Below, piece after piece: positions 46,644 through 58,668 of a stretch of DNA of 64,000 bases (its first letter is position 1; each line of letters begins with the position of its first letter). Under the pieces are notes generated by a model, which saw only the letters and a list, made by a program, of their open reading frames with translations, ran no database searches and was not told the DNA's origin. The translations under genes and the position numbers were made by a program. Source of the stretch: Cephalopachus bancanus (Eukaryota; Chordata; Mammalia; Primates; Tarsiidae); the NCBI GenBank assembly GCA_027257055.1, contig JAPVLO010000233.1:1302001-1366000 (forward strand). Reading direction: 5' to 3'.

Positions 46644-47727
46644 CCGTGCAGGTTCTACCACCACGCTTTCTGAATTATGGCTACTTTCAGGATCCTTGCA
46701 ACCTGCCTCACATATACAGCCAGGATACACACACACAGAAGACATCTTCACCGGTGTGCACTGAGAAAAAAGTTGGAGAAACCTTCTGATGAAGAAGATG
46801 GGGAGGGTTCTCCCACAGCCCCCTGTGCCATTTCTTCCCAATTCCTTCCATTTATACAGAAAAAATCTCCAAACAGGGTATGAGATACCATGACAATAAA
46901 CAATTTGGCACAACAGAATTCTTCCCCTGTAGCCATTAATAAACTGAACCCTATCTGAATGTAGTCTGTTTATGCTGTTTTTTTTGAGCTATTTCCTTGG
47001 GAGAACTGAACTGTAGCTTAAACTCTCATGGCTTTTGCTTTGCTGTACACATTAACCTCCAGCCAACTCTCCTCTGTAAGACACCATTCATTTAAAACGA
47101 GACTTCTCTCCCCAGTGTACACCATGATTGACGCTCCTTCCCAATCTAGAGGGCACTTAATGTTAAACTTTATTCTTCTCTTGTTCTTGGAGTGGTTAAA
47201 AAATGTAAATTTCTGTTTGTAGGATATGTACAATAATATAAAAGTCAAAGTTCAGACACGAATTCTGTGTGGGACCAAAGACAGAAGCATTACACAGAAA
47301 GTTAAGAAGCAAGAAGCGTTCATTTTATACAATGGGAGTGGTTTTTTATCATTTATTTCAACTGTTTAGGAGAAAACACTCTACCCTGTGACATATCCAG
47401 GGCAGGGGAATCTGCAATTACCATATGGAAAAAAATAGTCTAAATTAAAATCAGATGATGAGATGAATATCTGAGTCATTAATAGAAACCAATTAACTTC
47501 CTCCCTTAATGAGAATTTTTCAAGAAGGCTTCCTGCTGTAAAATCAAGTGTGGAAAGGGAACATGGCGCATTGTGATATAAATACAACTATTTCCATTGA
47601 TAGAACAGGTTTAAAACATTGAAGAAACTAACAAACACCAATGCCATGCTGAAGATAGCTCACAGGGAAGCAGAAGCTACTGACTTTGGTGATGAAAGTC
47701 AGTAGCCAAATAAACTTTTTTCTTTAT
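46644..47727. other. Unassigned sequence
   Basis: About 1.1 kb without a recognisable repeat. Overlapping frames on both strands (about 46620-46940 and 47020-47250) show no domain. A moderate GC island-like stretch lies at 46640-46860. Confidence 0.4.
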
Positions 47728-47739
47728 AAATTACCCAGC

Positions 47740-48035
47740 TTCTGCTCTGGCTCATGCCTATAATCCCAACATTTTGGGAGGAAGAGGCAAAAGGATTGCC
47801 TGAGACCAGAGGTTCGAAATCAGCATGGGCAACTTGGCAAGATCTTCTCTCTAAAAGTTGTAAAAAATTATCCAGGTATGGTGGTGTGTGCCTGTGGTTC
47901 CAGCTACTTGGAAGGCTGAGGTGAAAGGATTTCCTGAGCCCAACAGGTCAAGGATGCAGTGACACTGCACGCCAGCCTGGGGGACAGAGTGAGACTTTGA
48001 CTCAAATAAATAAATAATTGAATAAGTAAGTAAGT
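47740..48035 (+). mobile_element. Diverged dimeric Alu SINE
   Basis: AAATTACCCAGC (47728-47739) and AAATGACCCAGC (48036-48047) flank it. The body is more diverged than its neighbours, and the tail is (AAAT)n/(AAGT)n. Confidence 0.87.
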
Positions 48036-48117
48036 AAATGACCCAGCAGGTATGTTGTTATAGCAACACAGAATAGACTGAGACTTTGTGGACAGAGGAT
48101 ATTAAAGAAATGGAATA

Positions 48118-48421
48118 GGCCAAGCGCGATGGCTGAAGCCTGCAATCCCAGCACTTTGGGAGGCTGAGGCAAGAGGCCTGCCTGAGCCCGGGGGTTCTAG
48201 ACCAACCTGGGCAACTTGATGAGACCTTGAGACCTCGTTTCTACAATAGATCAAATAATTAGCCAGACGTGGTAGTGCATGCCTATAGTTCCGGCTACCT
48301 GGAAGGCTGAGGTGGAAGGATCGCCTAAGCCCAGCAGATTGACGTTGGGGTGGCCATGAGCGTGCCACTGCACTCCAGGCTGGACGACAGAGTGAGACTC
48401 TGACACAAAAGAAAGAAAAGA
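48118..48421 (+). mobile_element. Dimeric Alu SINE
   Basis: AAAGAAATGGAA occurs on both sides (about 48104-48115 and 48422-48433). Tail is (AAAAG)n. Confidence 0.9.
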
Positions 48422-48433
48422 AAAGAAATGGAA

Positions 48434-49100
48434 CACTCATTCCTAAGGAAGATTTCATTATAATTCAGAATCCTGAACAGATATATGAAATGCTTAGGAA
48501 TGTTTTTCTAGTCAATCAATAACAGCAAGTAAAAAGCAATTTTTGACTGGGAAGCTAACGTTGAAAGGTTAACCAAAAAAAGGCCTCCTTGAGGGACAGC
48601 ATTTTGAGGTGTGTCTCGCAGGTATCAGCTAAACTTGAATTGTTGAAGAGGAGGAGAAGAGGACATTGATACCCACAACACTAAAATTCTAAGCAGCAAA
48701 TTCCCTCTCAAAAGTACCTCCAACCTTCTGGATATTGCTGTGGATAGCGGATTGTCTTTTAGAGATGAGGAGAGGAATCTCAAACCAGACAATCTCATTA
48801 CAACTTTTCCAGTCTGTTAAAAGGACAGAAGTTGAAATTAATCACAAAATAGATTGAAGTCTAGAATTTTTGTTTTCCTTTCCACCACTTTTCACAATCA
48901 GTTTGGACATTCTGGTGGATAGATCACTGTTTCAGGCCTGGGAACATCTGAGGTCATTTTTCTGTTGTTCTCCCTGAAGCAACATGACATATTGTTGCAC
49001 CCAATTAACAGAAACCTAACAGGCAAATATTCAGACTCTTAACCAAGTGGATCTGTGTGTGGTTATGTACATCCAAAAAACAGTTCTTCATTTTATCAAG
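48434..49100. other. Unassigned sequence
   Basis: Nothing recognised. Confidence 0.5.
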
Positions 49101-49104
49101 AGAT

Positions 49105-49245
49105 TTACCATTGTTTTATAAGGTCATTTTTTTCAATAGATATTTTCAAGTACTGACTGTATTTCAGGTACTGTAGATATAAAACTGATTAAAACAGGGT
49201 TCACTGTCCTCACCGATCTCACAGTGTACTGGAGGAGACCAATGT
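49105..49245 (-). repeat. L2 fragment
   Basis: Plus strand resembles reversed L2: TTTCAAGTACTGACTG..., CAGGTACTGTAGATATAAAAC, CACTGTCCTCACCGATCTCACAG. Confidence 0.5.
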
Positions 49246-49949
49246 ATTTGGGCAGAATTACAGTAACATCTAGTTGTTAATGGGCTGAAGAACAAATGCT
49301 TCAGGATTAAGGTCAGAACAGTTGACTGTTTGCAGGTCCCAGGAGGTGATGCTTCAAGCGGAAATGAATGAGTTCCCCAGATAAAAAGGGATAGCTTTCC
49401 TCAAGGATGACAAAAGAGAAAAGTAGGAGAACATTTTCTAAAAACCAGTGTGTTGCCATGGTTTCGTCTGCATTCATGGTGCTTCAATCTAGAAGACCTC
49501 TTAGATATAATTACCAAAGGACTCACATGTGAGTAGCAGTAATCCTTACTTTATGTCACAAGAGCGAGAAGTTTGTTGTTGCTGTTATTGCAGTTGGAGC
49601 ATGAAAATGGAAGATTCTGGAAACAGAGAAAGTAAGAGTTGACAAAAGGAAATCACTGAACATTTTTAGAAAGAACAGTAGTGGTATGCTCTGATTTGTA
49701 AGAATTTGTGTTAAGATCATTTTAGAGATGATGTAGAAGATAGATTGAAGGGTAGAATTATTTAAGTAGGATCTTGCTTATTACACTTCAAATATGATTT
49801 TTATTTACAAAAGTTCTCCTTACACAGAGCAAACCTTATCTTTTGTCCTCTGTAGCAAGTGGGACACACCTCTGATATGAGTTTTGTCATAGTGTTTTAA
49901 TGTGTTGTTTCCCATTTTTCAGAAGCACAAAGTTTTTTCGTTAGAGTGA
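49246..49949. other. Unassigned sequence
   Basis: About 700 bp with nothing recognised. Confidence 0.5.
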
Positions 49950-49963
49950 CTGCCCCAACTTTT

Positions 49964-50245
49964 TCTTTTTTTTTTGAGTAGGAGTCACCCTGTCGCCCAG
50001 ACTGGAGTGCAGTGGCATGCTCCCGGGCACCACAGCCTCAACCTGCTGGGCGATCCTTCCACCCCAGCCTTCCAAGTAGCCAGAACTACAAGTGCGTGCT
50101 ACCATGCCCGGTTAATTTTTGATTTATTGTAGTGATGAGGTCTCACCAATTCCCCGGGCTGGTCTCAAACCCCACGGGCTCAGGCAATCCACTCGCCTTG
50201 GCCTCCCAAAGTGCTGGGATGACATGCTGAGCCACTGAGCACGGC
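49964..50245 (-). mobile_element. Dimeric Alu SINE
   Basis: Perfect 14-bp duplication CTGCCCCAACTTTT at 49950-49963 and 50246-50259. Confidence 0.93.
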
Positions 50246-50259
50246 CTGCCCCAACTTTT

Positions 50260-50752
50260 AACCAGATAAACTGGAGTTGACTTTGCACCACTCACACTAT
50301 ATCTATTTTCAAAGTATCAAAAAATGACTTCAAACAACTTAGATGTATAAATTCTCTGTCATTTCTCTTCTATTTCCCCACCAAAAGTCTCTACAAGTTA
50401 TTTGAACCCTTAAAGTGACTTACATTTTCCTTTGCTTTAAGATGCTGCCATGAACTAGGTATTCTCCTGACTATCCACAAAGTGGAAATGGAAGTAACTT
50501 CATTCCTAAAGATAAACAAAGCCTATAAGGAAATGTATCAAAATGAGGTATTTTTTCCCAAGGAATTTCTAAATTGAGTTCAGTGTGTGCTTCTGGTGGC
50601 TAGCATCTTGTTGTGTTGATAATTCTCAAATTTAGAAGACATAAAACTATTAAATAAAGTTGCTCCTAAACAAAGTTAGTGCTTTGGGAAGCCTAGTAAT
50701 GTCCCAGGGACCCTGGCAGGTTTTAACCTTGTGTCTTAAATCATTTTAACTT
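50260..50752. other. Unassigned sequence
   Basis: Nothing recognised. Confidence 0.5.
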
Positions 50753-50764
50753 AGAAATCTTTTG

Positions 50765-51056
50765 AGCCGGGTGCAGTGGTTCAAGTCTTTAATCTCAGCA
50801 CTTTGGCGGGCCGAGGCGAGAGGATGGCCTGAGACCAGGGGTTTGAGACTAGCCTAGGCAACTTGGCGAGACTGTGTCTGTACAGTACATCAAAAAATTA
50901 GCCGGGCATAGCAGCATGCGCCTGTAGTTCTGGCTACATGGAAGGCTGAGGTGGAAGGATCACTGAAGCCCAGCAGGTAGATGCTGGGGTGGCCGTGAGT
51001 GTGCCACTGCACCACTCTAGCCTGGGTGTCGGAGCAAGACTCTGACTTAAAAAAAA
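50765..51056 (+). mobile_element. Dimeric Alu SINE
   Basis: AGAAATCTTTT at about 50753-50763 and 51057-51067 flanks it. Confidence 0.92.
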
Positions 51057-51120
51057 AGAAATCTTTTATTTCTTATAATCCCAATTCTACTCTGCCAGCA
51101 TAGTATAGGCATTTATAGGC

Positions 51121-51193
51121 ACTATATATATATATACATATACATATATATATAGTGATGACCCAAAAAGTGTATATATATATATATATATTT
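51121..51193. repeat. (TA)n microsatellite pair
   Basis: Two TA/TAC tracts separated by GTGATGACCCAAAAAGTG. Confidence 0.95.
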
Positions 51194-51235
51194 ACTTTTA
51201 AAAGATGTGAGAGACTTTAGAAAACTCAATCTCTA

Positions 51236-51528
51236 GCTAGGCTCGGTGGCTCAGCCTGTAATCTCGCGCCTTTGGGAGGCTGAGGTGAGTGGATTGCCTG
51301 AGCCTGCGGGCTCGAGACCCACCTGGGCAACTTGGCGAGACCTCATCTCTACAATAAATAAAAATGAGCAGGGCGTGGTAGCGCATGACTGCAGTTCCGG
51401 CTACTTGGAAGGCTGAGGCAGAAGGATCGCTGGAGCCCAGCAGGTTGAGGCTGCGGTGGCCGGGAGTGGCCACTGCACTCCAGTATTGGGTGACAGAGTG
51501 AGACTCCAACTCAAAAAAAACAAAAAAA
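51236..51528 (+). mobile_element. Intermediate-type dimeric Alu SINE
   Basis: Perfect 17-bp duplication AGAAAACTCAATCTCTA at 51219-51235 and 51529-51545. Has TCGCGCC left arm and GTGGCCGGGAGTGGCCAC, but keeps AACTTGGCGAG. It therefore sits between the older and the ACTTG-deleted subtypes. Confidence 0.95.
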
Positions 51529-51550
51529 AGAAAACTCAATCTCTAACTTC

Positions 51551-51841
51551 TTTTTTGTTTTTAGTTGGAGTCTCTCTTCATCACTCAGACTGGAGTACAG
51601 TGGCATGCTCACGGCCACCCCAGTGTGAACCTGCTGGGCTCAGGCGATCCTTCCACCTCAACCTTCCAAATAGCCAGAACTACAAGCACGGGCCATCACG
51701 CCCGGCTAATCTTTTCATTTATTGCAGACATGAAGTCTTGTCAAGTTGCCCAGGCTGGTCTCAAGCCCACAGGCTCAGGCAGTCCATTCACCTCAGCCTC
51801 CCAGAATGCTGGGGTTACAAGCTGAGCCACCGAGCCTGGCC
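51551..51841 (-). mobile_element. Dimeric Alu SINE, opposed to its neighbour
   Basis: Lies 22 bp from the previous SINE in opposite orientation, an inverted pair prone to hairpin formation and deletion. AACTTCTT near both ends. Confidence 0.9.
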
Positions 51842-52364
51842 TCAAACTTCTTGAGCCAAAGAATTAGGGAAACCAATGCCCTACCTGCTATTTGCAAATA
51901 ACCATGAAGACCATACTGTAAATCAGACAGTTTAGAAATAAATTCACTCTACTCCTTTCTTCTCTTATTTGTGGTTGACAGACCTGTGTTTTCTTAGTCA
52001 AGAAGGAAGAGAAAAGAGGTTGATAATGGCCAATTAATTGGATTGGCTCAGACTGGTGACTGATAAAAATTTTGTCAGCTATTGGCTTTTAAAAAAAATC
52101 TGTCTGACTGTAAAGCTGCTTGCATTCATAACATCATTTCAATCACAGTTTTATTTATCACAACTCAATGGGTTCTAGGCTGTGACTAATTCCTTTATGA
52201 CCCAAATGTTACCAGGCCTTTATTGCATGGAGACTTAGGTTCTGCCCAGATGCCATGTGGGTGGCTTTGAAAACTGCTGATCAATGGCATCAGGGGTGGT
52301 AGTAGGAAAGCCTGATCTACAGAGTTAATCTGATACTTTTCTTAAAACATCACATCGATCTTCT
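51842..52364. other. Unassigned sequence
   Basis: AT-rich; no named repeat. Confidence 0.5.
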
Positions 52365-52640
52365 CATTGGGTCCAGACTAAACTCTCTACTCTGGGATCT
52401 AATCTCTTCAATTTACAGCCACACTGGATCTCTCTGAGCCTCTCTCTTGTGCTCTGCTGGTGCCAGCCCTCTCATTAGCTGGCACCTATGGCTGGCATCT
52501 CTTTCTTTTTATGGCCATTTCTTATATCTTTGCTTTTCTTGCATGTCCTCAACCTAGGACACCTTGTTAAGTTTCTCCCATGAACGAAATCCTCAAATTC
52601 CTTCAAGAACCAGATCCTAAGAGCTCAACTTCTCAAATTT
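52365..52640 (+). repeat. L2-like fragment
   Basis: Shows the L2 ORF2 3' pattern: GACTAAACTCTCTACTC, CCACACTGGATCTCTC and TTCAAGAACCAGATCC. Old. Confidence 0.45.
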
Positions 52641-52784
52641 ATCCCATCTCTCAGAGATTTTGGTTCTCATCAAGGCGAGAAGGATAATACCCGGTAACAC
52701 CCTGAAGCCTTTGCCATGCATTTTTAGCCCTTTCGTTCACAGGTCACAGGATAAAGTCCTGTTGAAGGGACCCAGAGATCATTA

Positions 52785-52895
52785 ACAGAAGAGGATGTCG
52801 AGGCTTTTCCAATGACAGAGAGATTAAGGGACTTCTCCCAATGACATAGAACAGGGCAGTAAAAATTCATGCTCCTATGGACAGTCTTAAGGCCC
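52785..52895 (-). repeat. MIR-like fragment
   Basis: Plus strand GAGATTAAGGGACTTCTCCCAATGACATAGA resembles the reversed MIR core. Old and diverged. Confidence 0.45.
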
Positions 52896-53250
52896 AGCGG
52901 TAGGAAAAGATGACCTCACAATTGTCAGAGGATGGTTCAGTTATGTTCATGGCAATTCAGAGTTGAATCTGAATCTTGGAAAGGAAGTGTTCCATGTAAT
53001 TCTGGTGTGACATCTTCCAGTTCTGCAGCAGAGATGTACTTCAGAGCCTCCAATTGCCTGCCCACTCCAAGAGCAGGGAGCATGTCTGACATTTTGGGAA
53101 GTTTCCTTCGTTGTTTATGTAAATTAAGGCTTCCTCTTCCATTTTCTCAAAGTGACCGCTTACTTTCTCAGCAAATTTTTGCCTTTTTATACATGAATTA
53201 CCTTGTGATTATTATACAGTGCTGATGTTGTTTTAATAAGAATAATATTA
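52896..53250. other. Unassigned sequence
   Basis: A 97-codon frame at 52932-53225 has no recognised domain, no conserved neighbour and ends in AT-rich DNA. Confidence 0.4.
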
Positions 53251-53254
53251 TTAT

Positions 53255-53385
53255 ATTATAATTGGACTGTAAAATCATGAGGGCAGGGTCTGGAGTTGCT
53301 TTATCTGTCATTGTATCCCAGTGCCTAACACAATGCCTTGAACATAGCAGGTACTCAAGGATTATTGAATGAATGAATGAATATG
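53255..53385 (+). repeat. L2 3' end
   Basis: TCATGAGGGCAGGGTCTGG, then CCAGTGCCTAACACAATGCC and GCAGGTACTCAAGGATTATTGAATGAATGAATG: clear L2 3' terminus. Confidence 0.75.
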
Positions 53386-53641
53386 TGTGCCTTTTTCCAG
53401 GTTAAATGTAAAGTTTATAGGACAGAGAATTAGTGCTTGTTAACTTAAAGAAAGTAAATTAAAACCAAATCAGAGTTTTTAAATAACACTTACTGGAAGG
53501 AGGATCACAAATTTCAATGTCTTTAGGACTAAGCAGGAGACAAAGTTTTAAAAGCCAAGCTGGGTGTGAGAAATGTCACATAACAGATCAAGTATCATGA
53601 TTAGTAAATCATACTGATTATGATTAGAAGATGATACTCCA

Positions 53642-53948
53642 GGTCAGGCTTGGTGGCTCAGCCTGTAATCCCAGCACTTTGGGAGGCCGAGGCAAGTAGA
53701 TTGCCTGAGTCCATGGGTTCGAGACCAGCCCAGGTAACTTGGCGAGAACTTGTCTCCACAATAAATTTTTTAAAAATTGGCTGGGCATGGTATCGCACAC
53801 CTGTAGTTCCAGCTGTTTGGAAGGCTGAGGCGGAAGAATCACGTGAGCCCAGCAGGTCAAGGCTGCGGTGGCCGTGAGTGTGCCACTGCACTCCAGTCTG
53901 GGCTACAGAGTGAGACTCTAACTCAAAAAAGAAAAGAAAAGAAAAGAA
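53642..53948 (+). mobile_element. Dimeric Alu SINE
   Basis: ATGATACTCC on both sides (about 53631-53640 and 53949-53958). (AAAAG)n tail. Confidence 0.92.
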
Positions 53949-53959
53949 AATGATACTCC

Positions 53960-54484
53960 GAACCAAGAAGGCAATAGAGAATGTTGAGGAATGTGGCAAA
54001 AAAAAGAGCCTAGGCCTCATCTAAATGGGTTTAATGTTACCAGATAGGAATGGAAATGCAATGTAACCATATCTGATTTTCTAGAGGTTGAAAATCCAGA
54101 TTTTAATATAAACTATCACAAGAGCAAATTATTGATCATTTTAATTTTTAACAGAGAAACACTGTGTGGGGGAAAAAAATCTTTCTGTGGGAACCCCAAG
54201 AGTTGCCAGTTACCAGACTCCTGGTCTGCAATCAAAGGAACACATCCCGGCAGCTCTGTAGGGGTGTTTGAACCCAGTCTTTCCCATCTTTCCTGTAACC
54301 ATGAGATTGCATCTGGTGGATGGCATCACGTTTCAATCATCGGGTTACCTGAGGATCAGATGGGCCAAGCCTTCTATTCTAATCCAGGATTTACCAGGGC
54401 CAAGAAGTGTCAGCACAGATGGACCCTGCTGGCTGGCTCTGCAGCTTCAGTCAGGAAATTTCTCTCTTCCACCTTACCCCAGGT
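53960..54484. other. Unassigned sequence
   Basis: A 199-codon plus-strand frame spans 54132-54731, but it runs through unassigned DNA, an L2 fragment and the start of a SINE, so I consider it chance. Confidence 0.5.
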
Positions 54485-54893
54485 CTTCTTCATTTTTCAT
54501 CTAAATTATTGCAGCAACCTCCACACTGGTCCTTCTGCCTCTAGGCTGGCTCCTTGCCAATCCATCCATCACTCCAGTTATCTTTCTAAGAGGCAAAGTG
54601 GCCATGCAACTGCTCTTTTCCAAACCCTGGATGACTTTCCATCGCCTTTAGAAGCAATGGAGGCCAGAGTCGGTGGCTCAGCCTGTAATCCCAGCACTTC
54701 GGGAGTGGATTCCCTGAGCCTGCAGATTTGAGACTGGCCTGGGCAACTTGGCGAGACCTCGTCTCTATAATAAATAAAAAGTTAGCCGGGCGTGGTAGCA
54801 CATGCCTGTAGTTCCAGTTACTTGGAAGGTTGAGGTGGAAGGATCACTGGAGCCCAGCAGGTTGACACTGGGGTGGCCGTGAGCATGCCACTG

Positions 54894-56047
54894 TGTTAAA
54901 CCCGAGACTCTAATGAGAGAGAGAGAGACCACAAAGAGCCAGCTCCGATGCAAACACACGAGGGTCTTTATTCAGGCTCGAGTCTGGGCTCACGCATAAA
55001 GCCCGTAGAGGCTTCATGGACCAGAGCCCCGATCCACAATGGCAAGCAGTTTTTATGCACAATTACAGAGGGAGGGGAAAGAACTTTAAACTTGATTTTA
55101 CATGATTGGGTAATTTCTCCTAATGGATACGGGCACACTTGGTATTGGTTGGTGCCTTTCGTGGGTTGCCCGTGATTGACAGAAACCCACTTAACGGGCA
55201 GAGTGGAATGTTAGATAAGTTAGATCCATACAGTCACCGCGTGTATAGTAACCGGAGCAGGCAGGTAAAGGGTTACATTAGCCCTTTAAGTTTACTGATC
55301 CACCCTAAGGTATGCTGAGGAAAGCTTGTTTGCTTAACATTTACATAACATAACATGGTCATTATGGGACAAGCAAAAGCCAAACTTAACAAAGTTTTAA
55401 ATATGAATGCTGTAAACACATACAGTGAATGTGGGGTAGAAATTCATATACTAATTCTGGGAATTTATAAAATATCACAAACGTCTTATAGCAAGGCGGT
55501 TTTTGTAAAGGTCTCTGATTCTCTCAAGTTTACATAGCCACTGCGGGTAAATTAACACTGGGATGAAAACTGGTGATAAAGCCCACCTAGAGAGCAGCTG
55601 GGGCCTCAGAGTCTGCTGCAATCTCGTAGGAATGTCTGAAAGGGGCTTATCGCTTTATCATTTACATCCCATTGTAAAAGCAGAAGTTAGCCTGGTAATT
55701 GGGACTGACAATGCTTAACCCAAGAGTTCTAAATACAAACACTACTTAAGCCATTATACAATTGGTCACTACCCGACACCAGACATATGCCTAATTCTAC
55801 GGGGTCTGAGGTAGTTAAGTACTAAGATTTCATTTGAGGTAGAATTTAAAGTACTAAGATTTCATAAAGTACAATGAACATGAGGTAGGAATACACAAAA
55901 TATATAGTAAACATGAGGTAGGGATATATGAAATATAGTGAACTAAACACTACTTTTACAGCAAGTATGTTGTTTTTTTTTAAGTTTCTTGGTTTCTTGG
56001 GTCTCTCAATAGCATGCTCTTAACCTAAATCTATTGTTGTCCTCTCA
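54894..56047 (-). mobile_element. Solo LTR of a gammaretrovirus-like endogenous retrovirus, 1,154 bp
   Basis: Interrupts a SINE and is flanked by a 4-bp duplication ACTG (54890-54893 and 56048-56051). On the minus strand it starts TGAGAGGACAACA and ends GGGTTTAACA. A TATA-like GCATAAAAAC lies near 55050 and AATAAA near 54967-54972, giving the order U3, R, U5. The U5 beginning (CTCGTGTGTTTGCATCGG followed by TTTGTGGTCTCTCTC) resembles the layout of gammaretroviral U5 regions. U3 holds diverged tandem units (about 55800-55950). No internal genes remain; it cannot produce virus. Confidence 0.85.
55800..55955 (-). repeat. Tandem subrepeats in the LTR U3
   Basis: AGTACTAAGATTTCAT occurs twice (about 55820 and 55852). 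GAACATGAGGTAGG and AAACATGAGGTAGG follow at about 55876 and 55911. U3 repeats of this sort often act as enhancer arrays in retroviruses; function here is inferred only. Confidence 0.7.
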
Positions 56048-56724
56048 ACTGCACTCCAGGCTGAGTGACAGAGTGAGACTCCAAAGTGAGATTCCAACTC
56101 AAAAAAAAGAAGCAATGGAAACCCAGCTCCCTACCTCCTTCACAGCCCTCCAGTCTGACATCTGTCCTGCTCTCCTGCTTCTGTTTTCCCCTGCTTGTCA
56201 TTAATATACATATGGCCACACTCCCTCTTCCTTCTACGCCTTCCCACATGCTACCCCCTTGGCCTGTAATGCTCTCTTTTCCCTAATCCAGACTGCCACT
56301 TCCATGTGGCTGGGCAAAATCCAATTCAACCGTCAAGTCAGCTCAAATGTTACTTCCTCTAGGAGGCCTTGGTGAACTCCTAACATGGGTAAGAATATCC
56401 TCTGCTTTCCCTGTGGTAAGAACCATTGCACATTTTTGTGCAGTGTCTGTCCTCTAAGCTAGACTATCAGCTCCATGGAAATGGGCTTTGTATCCTACAG
56501 CACTACCTCCCCAATACCTAGCACAGTGAGAAGCACATATTAGAATCCCAGCATGCCCTGACAGAGTAAGTGAGTGACCAAGTTAATAGCCCATTCTGGA
56601 TGTTGCTTCCAAGCTGCCTGTGGTGAGATATGATACCTGCTTCTTTTTTCAGGGTTTTTATTTGTCATCACACATAGTTCTAAATTCTTGCTTATGTTTG
56701 ATAGTCTTTAAGAATCAACATTAA

Positions 56725-57007
56725 GGCTGGGCGCAGTGACTCACCTCTAATCCCAGCACTTTGGGAGGTCCAGATGAGAGGATTGACCGAGCCTGCAGGT
56801 TCAAGACCAGCCTGGGCAATTTGACAAGACCTCATCTTTACAATAAATCAAAAAATTAGCCAGGCATGGTGGCACGTGCCTGTAGTTCCAGCTACTTGGA
56901 AGGCTGAGGTGGAAGGATCGCCTGAGCCCAGCAATCAAGGCTGCAGTGGCTGGGAGAATGCCACTGCCCTCCAGCCTGGGTGACAGAGTGAGACTCCAAC
57001 TCAAAAA
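56725..57007 (+). mobile_element. Dimeric Alu SINE
   Basis: AGAATCAACATT precedes it (56711-56722) and occurs twice after it (about 57008 and 57029). Confidence 0.9.
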
Positions 57008-57250
57008 GAATCAACATTTAAAAAGAAGAATCAACATTATCCACGCATTTCCATGGATAACTATATTCCACCAAACTTCCACTTCCCAGTAGCACCATGA
57101 AATATTAGCAGCCAGTTACAAAACAAGCAGCTGGATATACATCTACTCTAATTGAAAATCTCTAAGACATTTAAGTGAGTAAAGTAAGTTTTCAAAAAAA
57201 AAATACAAAAGAATACTATATATTTATACAGGGCTATTTTAAGAAATGTG

Positions 57251-57760
<510 letters not shown>

Positions 57761-57761
57761 A

Positions 57762-58047
57762 TTTTTTTTGAGTCGAAGTCCCACTCTGTCACCCAGACTA
57801 GGGTGCAGTGACATGCTCACAGCCACCACAGCCTTGACCTGCTGGGCTCAGGCAATCCTTCACCTCAGGCTTCCAAGTAGCTGGAACCACAGGCACACGC
57901 TACCACGTCTGGCTATTTTTGATTTATTGTAGAGACGAAGTCTCACCAAGTTGCCCAGGCTGGTCTCGAGCCCCTGAGCTTAGGAAATCCTTTCACCTTG
58001 GCCTTCCAAAGTGCTGGGATTACAGACGTGAGCCACCGTGCTCAGTG
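57762..58047 (-). mobile_element. Dimeric Alu SINE
   Basis: Flanked by GGTCTTAATATTTT and GGCCTTAAATATTTT, an imperfect duplication. Confidence 0.88.
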
Positions 58048-58374
58048 GGCCTTAAATATTTTAATGACCTCTGAAAAATGTGGGTAGGCATTAGTCATTA
58101 TGCTTATAGTGTCCAATGAAATGATTATATGTTCATAAATATAGAAATAGATGAAAAAGAACAAAAGAAATAAAAGGTTCAGAATTATATACAAAGAGCT
58201 GATAACACTGGTTAACCATATGAAGGGAACCAGGACTGGAAGTAGAGGGTTGAAAGAAACTAGTTTAATCTATACTGTCTGAATTTTTCACAAAGAGAAT
58301 GTATAGAATACTTTTTAAATCTATAGGATATAATTTAAAAGGGGATTTTATATTATTGTAAAAATAAAAGTATA
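58048..58374. other. Unassigned sequence
   Basis: AT-rich DNA; nothing recognised. Confidence 0.5.
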
Positions 58375-58668
58375 GGCCGGGCTTGGTGGCTCAGCCTGTA
58401 ATCCCAGCACTTTGGAGGCCAAGGCAAGTGGATTGCCTGAGCCCATGGGTTCGAGACCCACCCGGGGAACTTGGTGAGACCTCATCTCCACAACAAATCA
58501 AAAAATAGCCAGGTGTGGTAGCACATGCCTGCAGTTCTGGTTATTTGTAAGGCTGAGGAGGAAGGACCGCCAGAGCCCAGCAGGTTGAGGCTGCAGTGGC
58601 CGAGAGCATGTCACTGCACTCCAGTCTGGGTGACAGAGTGAAACTCCAACTCAAATAAATAAATAAAT
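58375..58668 (+). mobile_element. Dimeric Alu SINE with (AAAT)n tail
   Basis: AAAGTATA at both sides (left ends 58374, right ends 58676). Undeleted left arm. Confidence 0.9.

Larger units (their letters stand above)
54662..56108 (+). mobile_element. Dimeric Alu SINE interrupted by an LTR
   Basis: SINE at 54662-54893 and 56048-56108, flanked by the perfect 11-bp duplication GAAGCAATGGA (54651-54661 and 56109-56119). The left arm is shortened (CTTCGGGAGTGGATTCC). The 3' end has a small tandem repetition (AGTGAGACTCCA, then AGTGAGATTCCA). Confidence 0.93.
54485..56565 (+). mobile_element. L2 3' region, split by a SINE that is itself split by an LTR
   Basis: Left part (54485-54661): CAACCTCCACACTGGTCC, CAACTGCTCTTTTCCAAACC. 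Right part (56109-56565): CTTGGCCTGTAATGCTCTC, AGCTCAAATGTTACTTCCTC and AATACCTAGCACAGTG. Joined, the two parts read through the standard L2 3' order. Confidence 0.8.

Noticed and set aside
54132..54731. 199-codon plus-strand frame
   Set aside because: Crosses unassigned DNA, an L2 fragment and the first bases of a SINE, so it cannot be one conserved protein.
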